DNA of 64,000 nucleotides from Thalassovita autumnalis (GCF_001458255.1 NZ_CYSB01000040.1:248001-312000), one strand, 5' to 3'; numbered from the stretch's first letter, positions 9,401 to 18,745 are shown. Numbers and translations are program-made. Notes: a model not told the origin generated them from the sequence alone.

Positions 9401-9471
9401 GACTTCCCCAAGCCCTTCTCTCATCCTTGCCTGAGTGTTTACCCGAATGTTAACCGTGGGCAAGCAGCAGA

Positions 9472-10239
9472 ATGAGACTTCAAATGTATGAAAACGACAA
9501 ACGCCGATATGAATACCGTGATATTGCGGTGTCTCTCGCCCTGCTGACAAGGCTACCTATACCTTTGAAGGGGGAAAGTTTTATCAGGGGTGCACATGCG
9601 GCCTGGGCCTACCCACTCGTAGGTGTTGTGCTTGGTTTCATTCTGGCAACCTTATCGGGAGTTTTGCTGTGGCTGGGCCTCGAATCTGGCGCCGTGGCCT
9701 TGGTGATTCTCGCCACCTCCGTCGTGCTGACTGGCGCCATGCACGAAGATGGTCTGGCCGATTGTGCCGACGGCTTCTGGGGCGGCTGGGAGAAGGACCG
9801 GCGGCTGGAGATCATGAAGGACAGTCAGATCGGCAGCTACGGGGTGATCGCGCTGGTTCTGTCCCTGGCGGCCCGCTGGTGGGCGCTGAGCCTGTTGCTG
9901 GATCAAGGCGCCTACGCCGCGCTGATCGCGGTTCCTGTGGTCAGCCGCGCTGCGATGCCCGCTGTGATGGCGGCGCTGCCCCACGCCCGCGCCACGGGGC
10001 TCAGCCATGCCCAAGGTCGCCCAGACGCAACCGTGGCCGCCAGCGCCGCCGGCATCGGCTTTGTGATCGCCGTGCTGATGCTGGGCTGGTCTGCCTTTAC
10101 GGTGGCGATCCTGGCCGCGCTGACCATCGCAGCTGTGATCGCGATCGCGCGGGCCAAGATTGGCGGGCAAACCGGCGATGTGCTGGGGGCGACGCAACAA
10201 CTGGTCGAGATTGTGCTGCTGATCGCGCTTTTCGGCTAA
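9472..10239 (+). CDS. cobS: Adenosylcobinamide-GDP ribazoletransferase (cobalamin synthase)
   Basis: This 255-residue integral membrane enzyme joins adenosylcobinamide-GDP to alpha-ribazole, the last step of cobalamin assembly. The diagnostic motif [17 protein letters not shown] is followed by [14 protein letters not shown], with multiple hydrophobic helices on both sides and a terminal [12 protein letters not shown]. An alternative ATG at 9484 would shorten the protein by four residues. It stands opposite cobT. No cobalamin riboswitch is seen in the 71-nt gap. Confidence 0.95.
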   Translation: MRLQMYENDKRRYEYRDIAVSLALLTRLPIPLKGESFIRGAHAAWAYPLVGVVLGFILATLSGVLLWLGLESGAVALVILATSVVLTGAMHEDGLADCADGFWGGWEKDRRLEIMKDSQIGSYGVIALVLSLAARWWALSLLLDQGAYAALIAVPVVSRAAMPAVMAALPHARATGLSHAQGRPDATVAASAAGIGFVIAVLMLGWSAFTVAILAALTIAAVIAIARAKIGGQTGDVLGATQQLVEIVLLIALFG

Positions 10240-10256
10240 TCTCGTAACCGCATCAA

Positions 10257-10284
10257 AAAACCGCGCCGGTTAGGGCGCGGTTTT
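10257..10284. terminator. Bidirectional terminator between cobS and carD
   Basis: AAAACCGCGCC, loop GGTTAG, GGCGCGGTTTT. The symmetrical A and T tracts allow termination of both convergent genes. Confidence 0.85.
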
Positions 10285-10314
10285 CTGTAATCCGTCACTG
10301 ATGACATCGCAGGT

Positions 10315-10824
10315 TTAGGCTGCGCGCGACACCAGAACTTCGTCCACTTTCTTGGCGGCGGCCACTTCGTCGCTGCCCGATACGGCGGCAACTTCGCGGG
10401 TCAGACGCTCCAGCGCAGCTTCATAAAGCTGACGCTCGGAATAGCTCTGCTCGCGCTGATCGTCGGTGCGGTGCAGGTCACGCACCACTTCGGCAATCGC
10501 AATCAAATCGCCCGAATTGATCTTCTGTTCATATTCCTGGGCGCGGCGCGACCACATCGCCCGCTTGACCTTGGCTTTGCCCTTCAGGGTTTTCATCGCC
10601 TGCGACACCACATCCGGGCTCGACAGCGAACGCATCCCGATTTCGGTGGCCTTATTGGTCGGCACGCGCAGGGTCATCTTGTCTTTCTCAAAGGAAATCA
10701 CAAAGAGCTCCAGCTTGATGCCGGCAATCTCTTGTTCCTCGATCGAGACGATCTGACCAACGCCATGCGCCGGGTAAACCACGTAATCGTTCGGGCTGAA
10801 TTCAGACTTCTTCGCTTTGCTCAT
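10315..10824 (-). CDS. carD: CarD/CdnL-family RNA polymerase-binding regulator
   Basis: The 169-residue protein begins with the CarD/TRCF RNA-polymerase-interaction fold (FSPNDYVVYPAHGVGQIVSIEEQEIAG) and continues with the helical DNA-contact domain (KGKAKVKRAMWSRRAQEYEQKINSGDLIAIAEVVRDLH). CarD/CdnL proteins bind the RNA polymerase beta subunit and stabilise open complexes at rRNA and growth-related promoters. ATG 10824 has a strong GGAGAAGG site. A 21-codon upstream extension is unlikely to be translated. The conserved order helicase - S4 - fdxA - carD is typical of alphaproteobacteria. A ~300-nt gap separates it from fdxA. Confidence 0.93.
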   Translation of the reverse strand: MSKAKKSEFSPNDYVVYPAHGVGQIVSIEEQEIAGIKLELFVISFEKDKMTLRVPTNKATEIGMRSLSSPDVVSQAMKTLKGKAKVKRAMWSRRAQEYEQKINSGDLIAIAEVVRDLHRTDDQREQSYSERQLYEAALERLTREVAAVSGSDEVAAAKKVDEVLVSRAA

Positions 10825-11126
10825 GCAATCCTTCTCCGCAAGGACCGCCCAACACCCGGCGACAAAAAGACCGGGCGAGGTACGCAAATACGCTCGTCAG
10901 TCAGTGATTGTCACAAAGGTTCCATCCGCTGGTTTGCAAAAGGCGCGGATAAACGTCAGGCAGTCTTCGTCATGTCCTTGTCATATAGCACATTTTGGGG
11001 CGTCTCGAAAGCACCCCAAAAGAGACGAAAGGGGAATCTAGGGCAGAATCCCTGCCGATTCTCCTATTTTTTACCTTTTGGACCAGTTTTCTGCCCGAAT
11101 CGGGCGAATCACTGATTCCCCATAGA
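10825..11126 (-). other. 302-nt gap between fdxA and carD with two mutually exclusive hairpins
   Basis: No gene is seen here. At 10993-11027 two perfect pairings interleave: TTTTGGGG (10993-11000) with CCCCAAAA (11014-11021), and CGTCTC (11001-11006) with GAGACG (11022-11027). They cannot both form as simple hairpins, so an RNA from either strand would be bistable or a tight pseudoknot. On minus this lies in the possible carD 5' leader. The small palindrome GCCCGATTCGGGC is also present just after fdxA. Confidence 0.4.
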
Positions 11127-11465
11127 TCAGCTGCCCTCACCCGGCGCTTCGGAGAAATACTTCTCCAGCTTGTTGGGCTCGCCGTCTTTCTCCTCGGCGC
11201 CCGGCAGCGGATCCTTTTTCTCCAGGATCACCGGCCACAGCTCCGAGTATTTGCGGTTAAACTCGACCCACTTTTCCATTTCCGGCTCAGTGTCGGGGCG
11301 AATAGCGTCTGCTGGGCACTCGGGCTCACAAACGCCGCAGTCGATGCATTCATCGGGGTGGATGACCAGAGTGTTCTCACCCTCATAGAAACAGTCAACC
11401 GGACACACTTCGACGCAGTCGGTGTATTTGCAGGCAATGCAATTGTCGGTGACGACATAGGTCAT
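11127..11465 (-). CDS. fdxA: Seven-iron ferredoxin FdxA
   Basis: This 112-residue ferredoxin carries one [3Fe-4S] and one [4Fe-4S] cluster. The N-terminal ligand pattern is [21 protein letters not shown] and the second motif is [16 protein letters not shown]. The C-terminal tail ([15 protein letters not shown]) is characteristic of FdxA rather than of short 2[4Fe-4S] ferredoxins. It is a soluble electron carrier whose partners are not evident here. It lies 39 nt downstream of the S4-domain gene on the same strand and is probably cotranscribed with it. Confidence 0.94.
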   Translation of the reverse strand: MTYVVTDNCIACKYTDCVEVCPVDCFYEGENTLVIHPDECIDCGVCEPECPADAIRPDTEPEMEKWVEFNRKYSELWPVILEKKDPLPGAEEKDGEPNKLEKYFSEAPGEGS

Positions 11466-11504
11466 GGCAGTCTCTCTGGCTTTTGGCTTGGCGACTTAGC
11501 TAAT

Positions 11505-11903
11505 TCACTGAGCCGGATCATTCAAGCCTCGCTGGCGATCAAGGTCGATCATTCGCCGGTCGCGTTTTGTGGGGCGTCCTTTGCCTTCAAAACGGGGGCC
11601 GCGTGGAACCTTCTCCTGCGGTTCCGTCAAATCTGTGTACAGTGTTTGGGCCTCTGGGGCCGGGCCACGGCGTTCGCCGATGGCTTCAATTCGCACAACG
11701 CGAATCTGGTTCCCTTGGGGAAAGGTCAAAACATCCCCGGGCTTTACCGAATGCGCAGGCTTTGCAGCCTTGTCCGAGTTGACCCGCACATGTCCTGCCG
11801 AAACCATCTTCGAGGCCAGCCCGCGCGTCTTGTAAAAACGCGCGTGCCAGAGCCACTTGTCAAGCCGTTGCTTCGGCCCGTGTTGCGAAGCGGTTTCGGT
11901 CAA
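11505..11903 (-). CDS. S4-domain RNA-binding protein (Hsp15-like)
   Basis: The protein has ~132 residues with an N-terminal S4 domain: QRLDKWLWHARFYKTRGLASKM, GHVRVN, then KPAHSVKPGDVLTF. Hsp15-type proteins bind the 50S subunit carrying stalled nascent chains, or structured RNA. No in-frame ATG exists. A TTG at 11903 has an AGAGG site six nt upstream, and another TTG at 11936 has a weaker site; I prefer 11903. The Lys/Arg-rich C-terminus (RFEGKGRPTKRDRRMIDLDRQ) fits RNA binding. It follows the helicase gene by ~55 nt. Confidence 0.88.
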   Translation of the reverse strand: MTETASQHGPKQRLDKWLWHARFYKTRGLASKMVSAGHVRVNSDKAAKPAHSVKPGDVLTFPQGNQIRVVRIEAIGERRGPAPEAQTLYTDLTEPQEKVPRGPRFEGKGRPTKRDRRMIDLDRQRGLNDPAQ

Positions 11904-11958
11904 AAGACACCTCTGCGGGACAACCCCAATTCTCAAGGCTCATCAAAAGCCAGAGCGA

Positions 11959-14772
11959 TCAGCCCTTTTTCAGTCCCATCAGCGCTGCTGCGAAGGGGTT
12001 ATCAGGATCGATCGCCTTTTCCTTCTTCGGCGGACGGGCCTCATAGGATTTGGCGCCTTTCGGGCCACCACGGCCCTTGCCGTCGCCACGGGGTTTACCA
12101 CCCTTGCCGCGCGGCTTGCCGCCGCCCTTGCGCTCACCACGGTCGCCGCCACGTTCGTTGCGGTCCCCACGGCCACGGCCACGGTTGCCACCCTGATTGC
12201 GGCGTCCGCCCCAAGCGAAGGTAAAGAACACCTCCATCTCAGGCTCAGCGGCCTCATCAGACGTGGCCTCTTCCGCAACAGCCTCTGCTGCAGCCTCCTC
12301 AACGGGGGCCTCTTCTGCAGGGGTTTCTGCCACCTCAGCGGCCTCAGCCGGGGCTTCAGCAGATGCATCGGCGGCCACTGCAACAGGCGCAGCTTTCACT
12401 TTCACACGCTCACCGCGTTCGGCGGTGTAGCCCAGACCCTGCATCAGGTCTGCAAACTGCTCCAGCGTCATACCGGTGATCGACAGCATGTCCGCTTTGG
12501 CCTCAAAGCCGCCACGGCTGTCTTCGACGCGCAGCATATCTGCCAGGCGTTCCAGCATGTCGATGCGGATCGAACGTTCGCCAGCAGCGCGGTAGCCCGC
12601 CATTGCGTCATAGCCTTCGGCAGCGCCTTTGTCGGTCGGTACAGTGACCAGGCCGGGCGGAGGTGCTTCGGGAAAGATATCGAGCCCTTTGGCCAGTGCC
12701 CAAAGCACCAGACGCAGACGGGTCGGCGCCGGTTTCAGCATCAGCGGCATGAAGATGGTGAACTGACCAAAACGCACGCCGTGTTTGCGCAGCGCGCCGC
12801 GGGCATCCTGATCCAGTGCCTTCACATCATCCGCCACCTGAGCGCGTGGGATCACACCAAGGTTTTCGACCATCTGGAAGGCAAAGCCACGGGCCAGCCC
12901 GTTCAGCTCTTCGTCTCGGCCCAGCGCCAGAAGCGGCTCAAACAGGGCGGCAATTTTGCGATCAATGAAATGCTGCAGGCGACGTTCAACCTTCTGTGCC
13001 ACATCGGCACCAGCTTCGTCGTCAACAAAAGCAGTCACAACCGGCTTCAGCGGATCAGCGCCCGCCACCAGCTTGCCCACCGCCTCGGTGCCCCACATCA
13101 GGCCACCCTGCTCAGTGAAATCAATTTCGGTATCGGGTGCATTGTAGAAGCGATCAGCGCGCAGCGAAAAATGCGGCGCCAGTGCCTGCAAGCTGGCCTG
13201 ACGCAGCGTCTTGGCCTCCTGACCGCTTGCGTCTTTATCCTGACGGAAACGGAACCCTTCCAAACGACCGACGAATTCGCCTTCGACGGTCACTTCACCC
13301 TTATCATTTACTTCGGCCAAAAGGGCCTCCTTCTGCTTGAGCCGGCGCAAAAGCACGGATGTGCGCCGGTCCACAAATCTTTGGGTCAGACGCTCGTGCA
13401 GCGCATCCGACAATCGGTCTTCTACAGCGCGAGTCTCGCCGCGCCAATGACTTTCGTCATCTACCCAACCGGAACGTTGTGCGACATAAGTCCACGTGCG
13501 GATAAATGAGAGACGTTTCGACAATGTGTCAATGTCGCCATCTGTCCTGTCGATCCGTTGCACTTGCCGGGCCAACCAGTCATTTGGCACCCTGCCCTTT
13601 TCATGCAGGTAGCCAAAAACGGTTTCCAGAAGCTGCGCATGTTCGGCGTGGCTGATGCCCCGGAAATCCGGCACGCGGCAGACATCCCACAGCAGTTTCA
13701 CCGACGGCCCGTCACTGGCACGGGCGGCAATCTCGGCCACCTGCGACAGCGCTTTCAGCGCCAAGAGGTCATCGGCATCGCGCGAACGGATCAGCATTTC
13801 ATGATCCGGTGCCGCCTCAAGCGAGCGGATCAGCGCATCCGGCGTGCCAAACTGCAGCCGCGCGTTGCGCCAATGCAGCTTGCGCACCGGGGCAAACCGG
13901 TGATCCATGATCGCCTGCGCCACACCTTCATCCAGCGGCTCGGCCTCTCCTGTCACGCCAAAGGTGCCGTCCGACATGCCGCGCCCGGCCCGGCCCGCGA
14001 TCTGGGCCAGTTCGTTTGGCATCAACATGCGCATCCGACGACCGTCGAATTTCACGGTTGAGGAAAAGGCAACATGGTTGATGTCCAGGTTCAGGCCCAT
14101 CCCGATGGCATCTGTGGCCACCAGATAGTCCACGTCCCCGTTCTGGTAGAGTTCGACCTGCGCATTGCGGGTGCGTGGGCTGAGCGCCCCCATCACCACC
14201 GCAGCGCCGCCTTTCTGACGGCGGATCAGTTCGGCGAAGGCATATACATCGTCAACCGAAAACCCAACAACTGCGGAGCGGGGTTTCATGCGCGAGATTT
14301 TGCGTGACCCGGTGTATTCCAGCTGGCTCATCCGTTCGCGCCGCATGAACTGCACACCCGGAACCAGCGCAGCAATCGCCGGCCGCATGGAATCAGAGCC
14401 AAGGAAGATGGTTTCCTGCAAGCCCCGTGAGCGCAGCAAACGGTCTGTGAAAACATGACCCCGTTCAGGATCAGCACAGAGCTGAATTTCGTCGACGGCC
14501 AGGAAATCACAGCCCATGCCCTCTGGCATCGCCTCAACCGTGCAGACCCAATATTGCGCCCGGTCGGGCACGATCCGCTCTTCGCCGGTGACCAGCGCCA
14601 CAACCGAAGGCCCCCGTGCAGCTACGATCTTGTCATAGACCTCACGCGCCAACAAACGCAGCGGCAGCCCGATCACACCTGTGCGATAGGCCAGCATCCG
14701 TTCGATGGCGTAGTGGGTTTTACCGGTGTTGGTCGGCCCAAGGACCGCCGTTATCCGGGAATTCTGGGGCAT
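11959..14772 (-). CDS. Suv3-type ATP-dependent RNA helicase with Arg/Gly-rich tail
   Basis: This 937-residue superfamily 2 helicase is of the Suv3/mitochondrial degradosome type conserved in alphaproteobacteria. Motif I is VLGPTNTGKTHYA near residue 10, motif II is AVDEIQLCADPERG near 92, and later motifs include TDAIGMGLNLD and QIAGRAGRG. Residues ~795-855 are Glu/Ala-rich. Residues ~860-920 are Arg/Gly-rich with many RG and RGG steps, typical of RNA-binding or phase-separating tails. Its likely role is unwinding structured RNA for decay. The next gene is an S4 RNA-binding protein, which suggests a shared RNA role. An AGGGA site precedes the ATG. Confidence 0.92.
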   Translation of the reverse strand: MPQNSRITAVLGPTNTGKTHYAIERMLAYRTGVIGLPLRLLAREVYDKIVAARGPSVVALVTGEERIVPDRAQYWVCTVEAMPEGMGCDFLAVDEIQLCADPERGHVFTDRLLRSRGLQETIFLGSDSMRPAIAALVPGVQFMRRERMSQLEYTGSRKISRMKPRSAVVGFSVDDVYAFAELIRRQKGGAAVVMGALSPRTRNAQVELYQNGDVDYLVATDAIGMGLNLDINHVAFSSTVKFDGRRMRMLMPNELAQIAGRAGRGMSDGTFGVTGEAEPLDEGVAQAIMDHRFAPVRKLHWRNARLQFGTPDALIRSLEAAPDHEMLIRSRDADDLLALKALSQVAEIAARASDGPSVKLLWDVCRVPDFRGISHAEHAQLLETVFGYLHEKGRVPNDWLARQVQRIDRTDGDIDTLSKRLSFIRTWTYVAQRSGWVDDESHWRGETRAVEDRLSDALHERLTQRFVDRRTSVLLRRLKQKEALLAEVNDKGEVTVEGEFVGRLEGFRFRQDKDASGQEAKTLRQASLQALAPHFSLRADRFYNAPDTEIDFTEQGGLMWGTEAVGKLVAGADPLKPVVTAFVDDEAGADVAQKVERRLQHFIDRKIAALFEPLLALGRDEELNGLARGFAFQMVENLGVIPRAQVADDVKALDQDARGALRKHGVRFGQFTIFMPLMLKPAPTRLRLVLWALAKGLDIFPEAPPPGLVTVPTDKGAAEGYDAMAGYRAAGERSIRIDMLERLADMLRVEDSRGGFEAKADMLSITGMTLEQFADLMQGLGYTAERGERVKVKAAPVAVAADASAEAPAEAAEVAETPAEEAPVEEAAAEAVAEEATSDEAAEPEMEVFFTFAWGGRRNQGGNRGRGRGDRNERGGDRGERKGGGKPRGKGGKPRGDGKGRGGPKGAKSYEARPPKKEKAIDPDNPFAAALMGLKKG

Positions 14773-14790
14773 GATCTGTCCCTGACGTCT

Positions 14791-15351
14791 TTACAGGCTT
14801 TGCCCTTGCACCAGAGGTGCGAGGCGTTCAACGGCTTCCGTTGCTTCCTCGTAATGCGGGTGAATGGTCAGCACAAGCCGATAGGCCTCCAGCGCCAGCT
14901 CATGCTCTTCAAGTTGCTCAAGGGTCACGGCCAAACCGAACAGTGACTCGTAATGATTCGGGTTGAGCACCAGCACCTGCTGCAGGTCCGAAAGGGCCAG
15001 ACCGGGGCGATCCATGTGATGCCACAGCTGCGCCCTGAGCGCCCAGCCTTCGGCAAACTGCGGCGCATGGTCGGTCAGTGCGGTCAGGTGATCGGCAGCC
15101 GCGTCAAACTCACCGCGTTCAAGCGCCTCTTTCCCCCTTTTTAACAACAGGTTCATCGAGGCAGAGCCGGATTTGGACCACTCCAATTGCAGCTCCCGGC
15201 TCAGCTTGGTGGCCTCCACAGGATCGGCCTGTTGCAGCCGCTCCAGCAGATCTGCAACAGCGGCATCCTCGCCTTTGACGGGTGACGTAAACAGCACTAA
15301 CGTCATGATTGCCGCGACGATAGGCTTGGGGCTGATTAGAACTACGCTCAT
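14791..15351 (-). CDS. TPR-repeat protein, probably exported
   Basis: The 186-residue protein has a hydrophobic N-terminal segment (residues ~9-25) ending near SPVKG, consistent with a signal peptide. At least three tetratricopeptide-like helical pairs follow (GEFDAAADHLTALTDHAPQ; GLALSDLQQVLVLNPNH; HELALEAYRLVLTIHPHYEEA). It is presumably a periplasmic protein-interaction scaffold, and its partner is unknown. It lies 18 nt upstream of the helicase gene on the same strand and is probably first in that operon. Confidence 0.8.
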   Translation of the reverse strand: MSVVLISPKPIVAAIMTLVLFTSPVKGEDAAVADLLERLQQADPVEATKLSRELQLEWSKSGSASMNLLLKRGKEALERGEFDAAADHLTALTDHAPQFAEGWALRAQLWHHMDRPGLALSDLQQVLVLNPNHYESLFGLAVTLEQLEEHELALEAYRLVLTIHPHYEEATEAVERLAPLVQGQSL

Positions 15352-15460
15352 AGTGAGACAAGTTTAGACCGAAGCCGGGATTTGAACAGCCCCGGTGGAC
15401 AAAGAATGGATCACAACATCCGGAACAGATTGCCGGATCCCAAAGCAGAGGAACACTTCC

Positions 15461-15751
15461 ATGACCGATAAAGTTGCAGCAGCCGTCGAGGCCCTGAACG
15501 AAAAAATGGCAGGCGCTGACTTCTCCGGTTCGGCCAAGTTTGTCATCGAAGGCGAAGCTTCGATCGTTGTTGACGGCGACGGCGCGCGTGCCAGCGACGA
15601 AGACACCGACGTTACCCTGACCGCAGATGCCGAAACCTTTGAGGCGATGCTGACCGGTGAAATGAACCCGACCTCCGCCTTCATGAGCGGCAAACTGACC
15701 ATCGACGGTGACATGGGTCAGGCCATGGCGCTGGCCAGCGCCTTTGCCTAA
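15461..15751 (+). CDS. SCP2 sterol-binding domain protein
   Basis: This 96-residue single-domain SCP2-like protein is recognisable from VEALNEKMAGADFSGSAKFVIEG, ASIVVDGDGA, and FMSGKLTIDGDMGQAMALASAF. The SCP2 fold binds lipids or fatty acyl-CoA in a hydrophobic tunnel. The start at 15461 has an AGAGGA site; the in-frame extension upstream does not look like family sequence. A lysophospholipase-type hydrolase begins 33 nt downstream, so a lipid-related unit is plausible. Confidence 0.88.
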   Translation: MTDKVAAAVEALNEKMAGADFSGSAKFVIEGEASIVVDGDGARASDEDTDVTLTADAETFEAMLTGEMNPTSAFMSGKLTIDGDMGQAMALASAFA

Positions 15752-15783
15752 CCGCAGCTAAACGTCAACGGAAAGCGACCCAA

Positions 15784-16755
15784 ATGGAACACGCCCCCTT
15801 CTTTGCCGAGATCGTCCAAGACTTCCCCAAGGCGGATGCCTGGTGGGTCACGGCAGAAGATGGGGTGCGCATCCGGGTCGCGGCCTGGCGTCCTGAGACA
15901 GCAGAGCCCGCCAAAGGCACTGTTCTGCTGTTTCCGGGACGCACCGAATATATTGAGAAATACGCCCCAACGGCGGGCGATTTCGCCAAAGCGGGCCTTG
16001 CCACACTGGCCATAGACTGGCGCGGACAGGGCATTGCGGACCGGCTGTTGGACAACCGGCTGATCGGCCATGTCGATAAGTTTCTGGATTTCCAGCACGA
16101 CGTTCAGGCCGCGCTAAAGGCCGCGCGGGATCTGGACCTGCCGGAACCCTATTTCCTGCACGGGCATTCCATGGGTGGCTGCATTGGCCTGCGCGCCCTG
16201 CACGAAGGCCTGCCTGTTCAGGCCGCGTCCTTCTCGGGCCCGATGTGGGGCATTCTGATTGCTGCGCCGCTGCGCCCGGTGGCCTGGTCCGTTGGCTGGC
16301 TGAGCCGCCTTATTGGGTTTTCCGGCAAACTGGCCCCCAACACCAGCCTGACGCCCTATGTGCTGGAGGGCGACTTTGCCGACAACACGCTGACCCGGGA
16401 TCGCAGCATGTGGGATCTGATGGCAGCGCAACTCAACGCACATCCCGACTTGGCGCTTGGTGGACCCAGCATCAACTGGCTTTATGAGGCGCTGTCAGAA
16501 ATGCGCACCCTGTCGCAGATGCCCTCCCCCCGTCAGCCCTGCCTGACCTATCTGGGCGACAATGAACGCATCGTTGATCCCCAACGGATCAAGGACCGTA
16601 TGGCTGCCTGGCCAAACGGTGAGCTGAGGATCGTCACCAACGGTGAACACGAAGTGCTGATGGAAAACATAGAGCGGCGGACCCAATTCGCCGCCGAGAT
16701 TGCATCGCATTATCTGGCCACGGTGGCCGACGGCACAGCCGAAGCCGCCGAATAA
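15784..16755 (+). CDS. Alpha/beta hydrolase, lysophospholipase (PldB-like)
   Basis: This 323-residue serine hydrolase has the nucleophile elbow GHSMGG inside YFLHGHSMGGCIGLRAL, the oxyanion stretch LLFPGRTEYIEKY, an Asp region (LTYLGDNERIVDP) and a terminal His (NGEHEVLMEN). The layout matches the monoacylglycerol lipase/lysophospholipase L2 group. The probable substrates are lysophospholipids or monoglycerides. It follows the SCP2-like gene closely and is probably cotranscribed with it. Confidence 0.86.
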   Translation: MEHAPFFAEIVQDFPKADAWWVTAEDGVRIRVAAWRPETAEPAKGTVLLFPGRTEYIEKYAPTAGDFAKAGLATLAIDWRGQGIADRLLDNRLIGHVDKFLDFQHDVQAALKAARDLDLPEPYFLHGHSMGGCIGLRALHEGLPVQAASFSGPMWGILIAAPLRPVAWSVGWLSRLIGFSGKLAPNTSLTPYVLEGDFADNTLTRDRSMWDLMAAQLNAHPDLALGGPSINWLYEALSEMRTLSQMPSPRQPCLTYLGDNERIVDPQRIKDRMAAWPNGELRIVTNGEHEVLMENIERRTQFAAEIASHYLATVADGTAEAAE

Positions 16756-16868
16756 AGCCGAACGACCCCACCGCACCGCGCATTTTCCACCATGGAGGGC
16801 ACCACGCCCCTTGAGGCATGTCGACCTGCGGCATATGTCTGTCCTTAACAGACCAAAAGAGGTGCCCC

Positions 16869-18689
16869 ATGTTTCAACTGCCCTTCCCGCTTCGCGATGT
16901 GACCGCCGACACCGGCGCCAAGGATCTGGGGGACCTGCCCGAGTGGGATCTGACCGATCTCTACACCAGCCCCGATGCCCCTGAACTGCAGGCTGATCTG
17001 GACTGGCTGGAACAGGAATGCGCCGCCTTTGCCGCCGATTACGAAGGCAAACTGGCCGATCTGGACGCCGCTGGTCTGCTGGAATGTGTGCAGCGCAACG
17101 AAAAGATCTCGACCAAAGCGGGCCGCGTCATGTCCTATGCAGGGCTGCGCTATTACCAGATGACCGTCGATGCAGACCGCGCCAAGTTCATGTCGGACTG
17201 TCAGGAAGCGATCACCAATTTCACCACGCCGCTGGTGTTCTACTCGCTGGAACTGAACCGGATCGATGATGATAAACTGGCCGCCATGCAGGCCGAAAAC
17301 GCCGATCTGGCACGCTATAAGCCGGTGTTCGATCGTACTCGCGCGATGAAACCTTATCAGCTGTCTGATGAGCTTGAAAAGTTCCTGCACGATCTGTCGG
17401 TCACCGCTGATGCCTGGGAAAAGCTGTTCGACGAAACCATTGCCGGCCTCGGCTTTGAGGTGGATGGTGAGCCCTACAATATCGAAGGCACCCTGAACTT
17501 CCTGACCGAACAGGACCGCAGCAAACGCGAAGCGGCCGCACGGGAGCTGGCCACCGTCTTTGGCGCCAACATCAAAACCTTCGCCCGGGTGCACAACACG
17601 CTGGCCAAGGAAAAAGAGGTCGTGGACCGCTGGCGCACAATGCCCACCGCCCAGACCGCCCGCCACTTGTCCAACGATGTGGAGCCTGAGGTGGTTGAGG
17701 CGCTGCGCGACGCTGTGGTCAAAGCCTACCCCAAGCTGAGCCACCGCTATTACGAGCTGAAGCGCAAATGGCTGGGTCTGGACCGCATGCAGGTCTGGGA
17801 CCGCAACGCGCCGCTGCCGATGGAAAGCACCAAGGTTGTTGACTGGGAAGCCGCCACAAATACCGTGATGGAGGCCTATAACGCCTTTGACCCGCGAATG
17901 GGTGAGATCGCCGATCCCTTCTTCACCAAGGGCTGGATTGATGCGGGCGTGAAACCGGGAAAAGCCCCCGGCGCCTTTGCCCACCCCACCGTGACCGAGG
18001 TGCACCCCTATGTGATGCTGAACTACCTTGGCAAACCGCGCGATGTGATGACCCTGGCGCATGAGCTGGGTCACGGCGTGCATCAGGTGTTGGCGGCGGA
18101 ACAGGGCGAAATGTTGTCTTCCACCCCGCTGACCCTTGCCGAAACCGCCTCTGTCTTTGGGGAAATGCTGACCTTCCGTAAAATGCTGGAGAAGGCCGAA
18201 ACCAAAGAAGAGCGCAAGATCCTGCTGGCCGGTAAGGTTGAGGATATGATCAACACCGTGGTGCGCCAGATCGCGTTCTACGACTTTGAATGTAAACTGC
18301 ACGCTGCACGGCGCGAAGGTGAACTGACCCCGGATGACATCAACGATCTGTGGATGTCGGTGCAGGCCGAAAGCCTGGGCGATTCTTTTGACTTCATGGA
18401 AGGCTACGAAACCTTCTGGGCCTATATCCCGCACTTCGTGCATTCGCCCTTCTACGTCTACGCCTATGCCTTTGGCGACGGCTTGGTGAACGCGCTTTAC
18501 GCGGTCTATGAGGAAAACCCCGAAGGCTTCCAGGACAAGTATTTTGACCTGCTGAAAGCAGGTGGGTCCAAGCACCACAAGGAACTGCTGGCCCCCTTTG
18601 GTCTGGACGCCAGTGATCCAACCTTCTGGGACAAGGGCCTCAGCATGATTTCCGGCATGATTGATGAGCTGGAAGCGATGGAGGACTGA
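16869..18689 (+). CDS. pepF: Oligoendopeptidase F family (M3B) metallopeptidase
   Basis: This 606-residue cytosolic zinc peptidase has the HExxH site in MTLAHELGHGVHQVLAAEQG, with the downstream Glu region in TPLTLAETASVFGEML. The N-terminal helical domain and C-terminal YVYAYAFGDGLVNALY are typical of M3B enzymes, which hydrolyse peptides of roughly 5-20 residues. ATG 16869 follows an AGAGGT site. Cofactor and catalytic residues appear intact, and a terminator follows directly. Confidence 0.93.
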   Translation: MFQLPFPLRDVTADTGAKDLGDLPEWDLTDLYTSPDAPELQADLDWLEQECAAFAADYEGKLADLDAAGLLECVQRNEKISTKAGRVMSYAGLRYYQMTVDADRAKFMSDCQEAITNFTTPLVFYSLELNRIDDDKLAAMQAENADLARYKPVFDRTRAMKPYQLSDELEKFLHDLSVTADAWEKLFDETIAGLGFEVDGEPYNIEGTLNFLTEQDRSKREAAARELATVFGANIKTFARVHNTLAKEKEVVDRWRTMPTAQTARHLSNDVEPEVVEALRDAVVKAYPKLSHRYYELKRKWLGLDRMQVWDRNAPLPMESTKVVDWEAATNTVMEAYNAFDPRMGEIADPFFTKGWIDAGVKPGKAPGAFAHPTVTEVHPYVMLNYLGKPRDVMTLAHELGHGVHQVLAAEQGEMLSSTPLTLAETASVFGEMLTFRKMLEKAETKEERKILLAGKVEDMINTVVRQIAFYDFECKLHAARREGELTPDDINDLWMSVQAESLGDSFDFMEGYETFWAYIPHFVHSPFYVYAYAFGDGLVNALYAVYEENPEGFQDKYFDLLKAGGSKHHKELLAPFGLDASDPTFWDKGLSMISGMIDELEAMED

Positions 18690-18710
18690 TCCCCGATCCG
18701 CACCTTAATG

Positions 18711-18745
18711 ACAGGCCGCCTTGGGACACCTTGGCGGCCTGTTTT
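18711..18745 (+). terminator. Intrinsic terminator after pepF
   Basis: ACAGGCCGCC (18711-18720) pairs with GGCGGCCTGT (18733-18742), followed by TTT. Confidence 0.75.

Noticed and set aside
9401-9471. Cobalamin riboswitch between cobT and cobS
   Set aside because: Only 71 nt, with no B12-box-like sequence or room for the aptamer.
11863-11943. ATG frame of 27 codons overlapping the S4-protein start
   Set aside because: Out of frame with the S4 gene, ends inside it, no ribosome site of note; probably chance.
16845-18578. 577-codon antisense frame over pepF
   Set aside because: Low-complexity His/Gly/Gln-rich translation typical of the reverse of a GC-rich gene; the plus strand encodes a complete M3B peptidase with HExxH.
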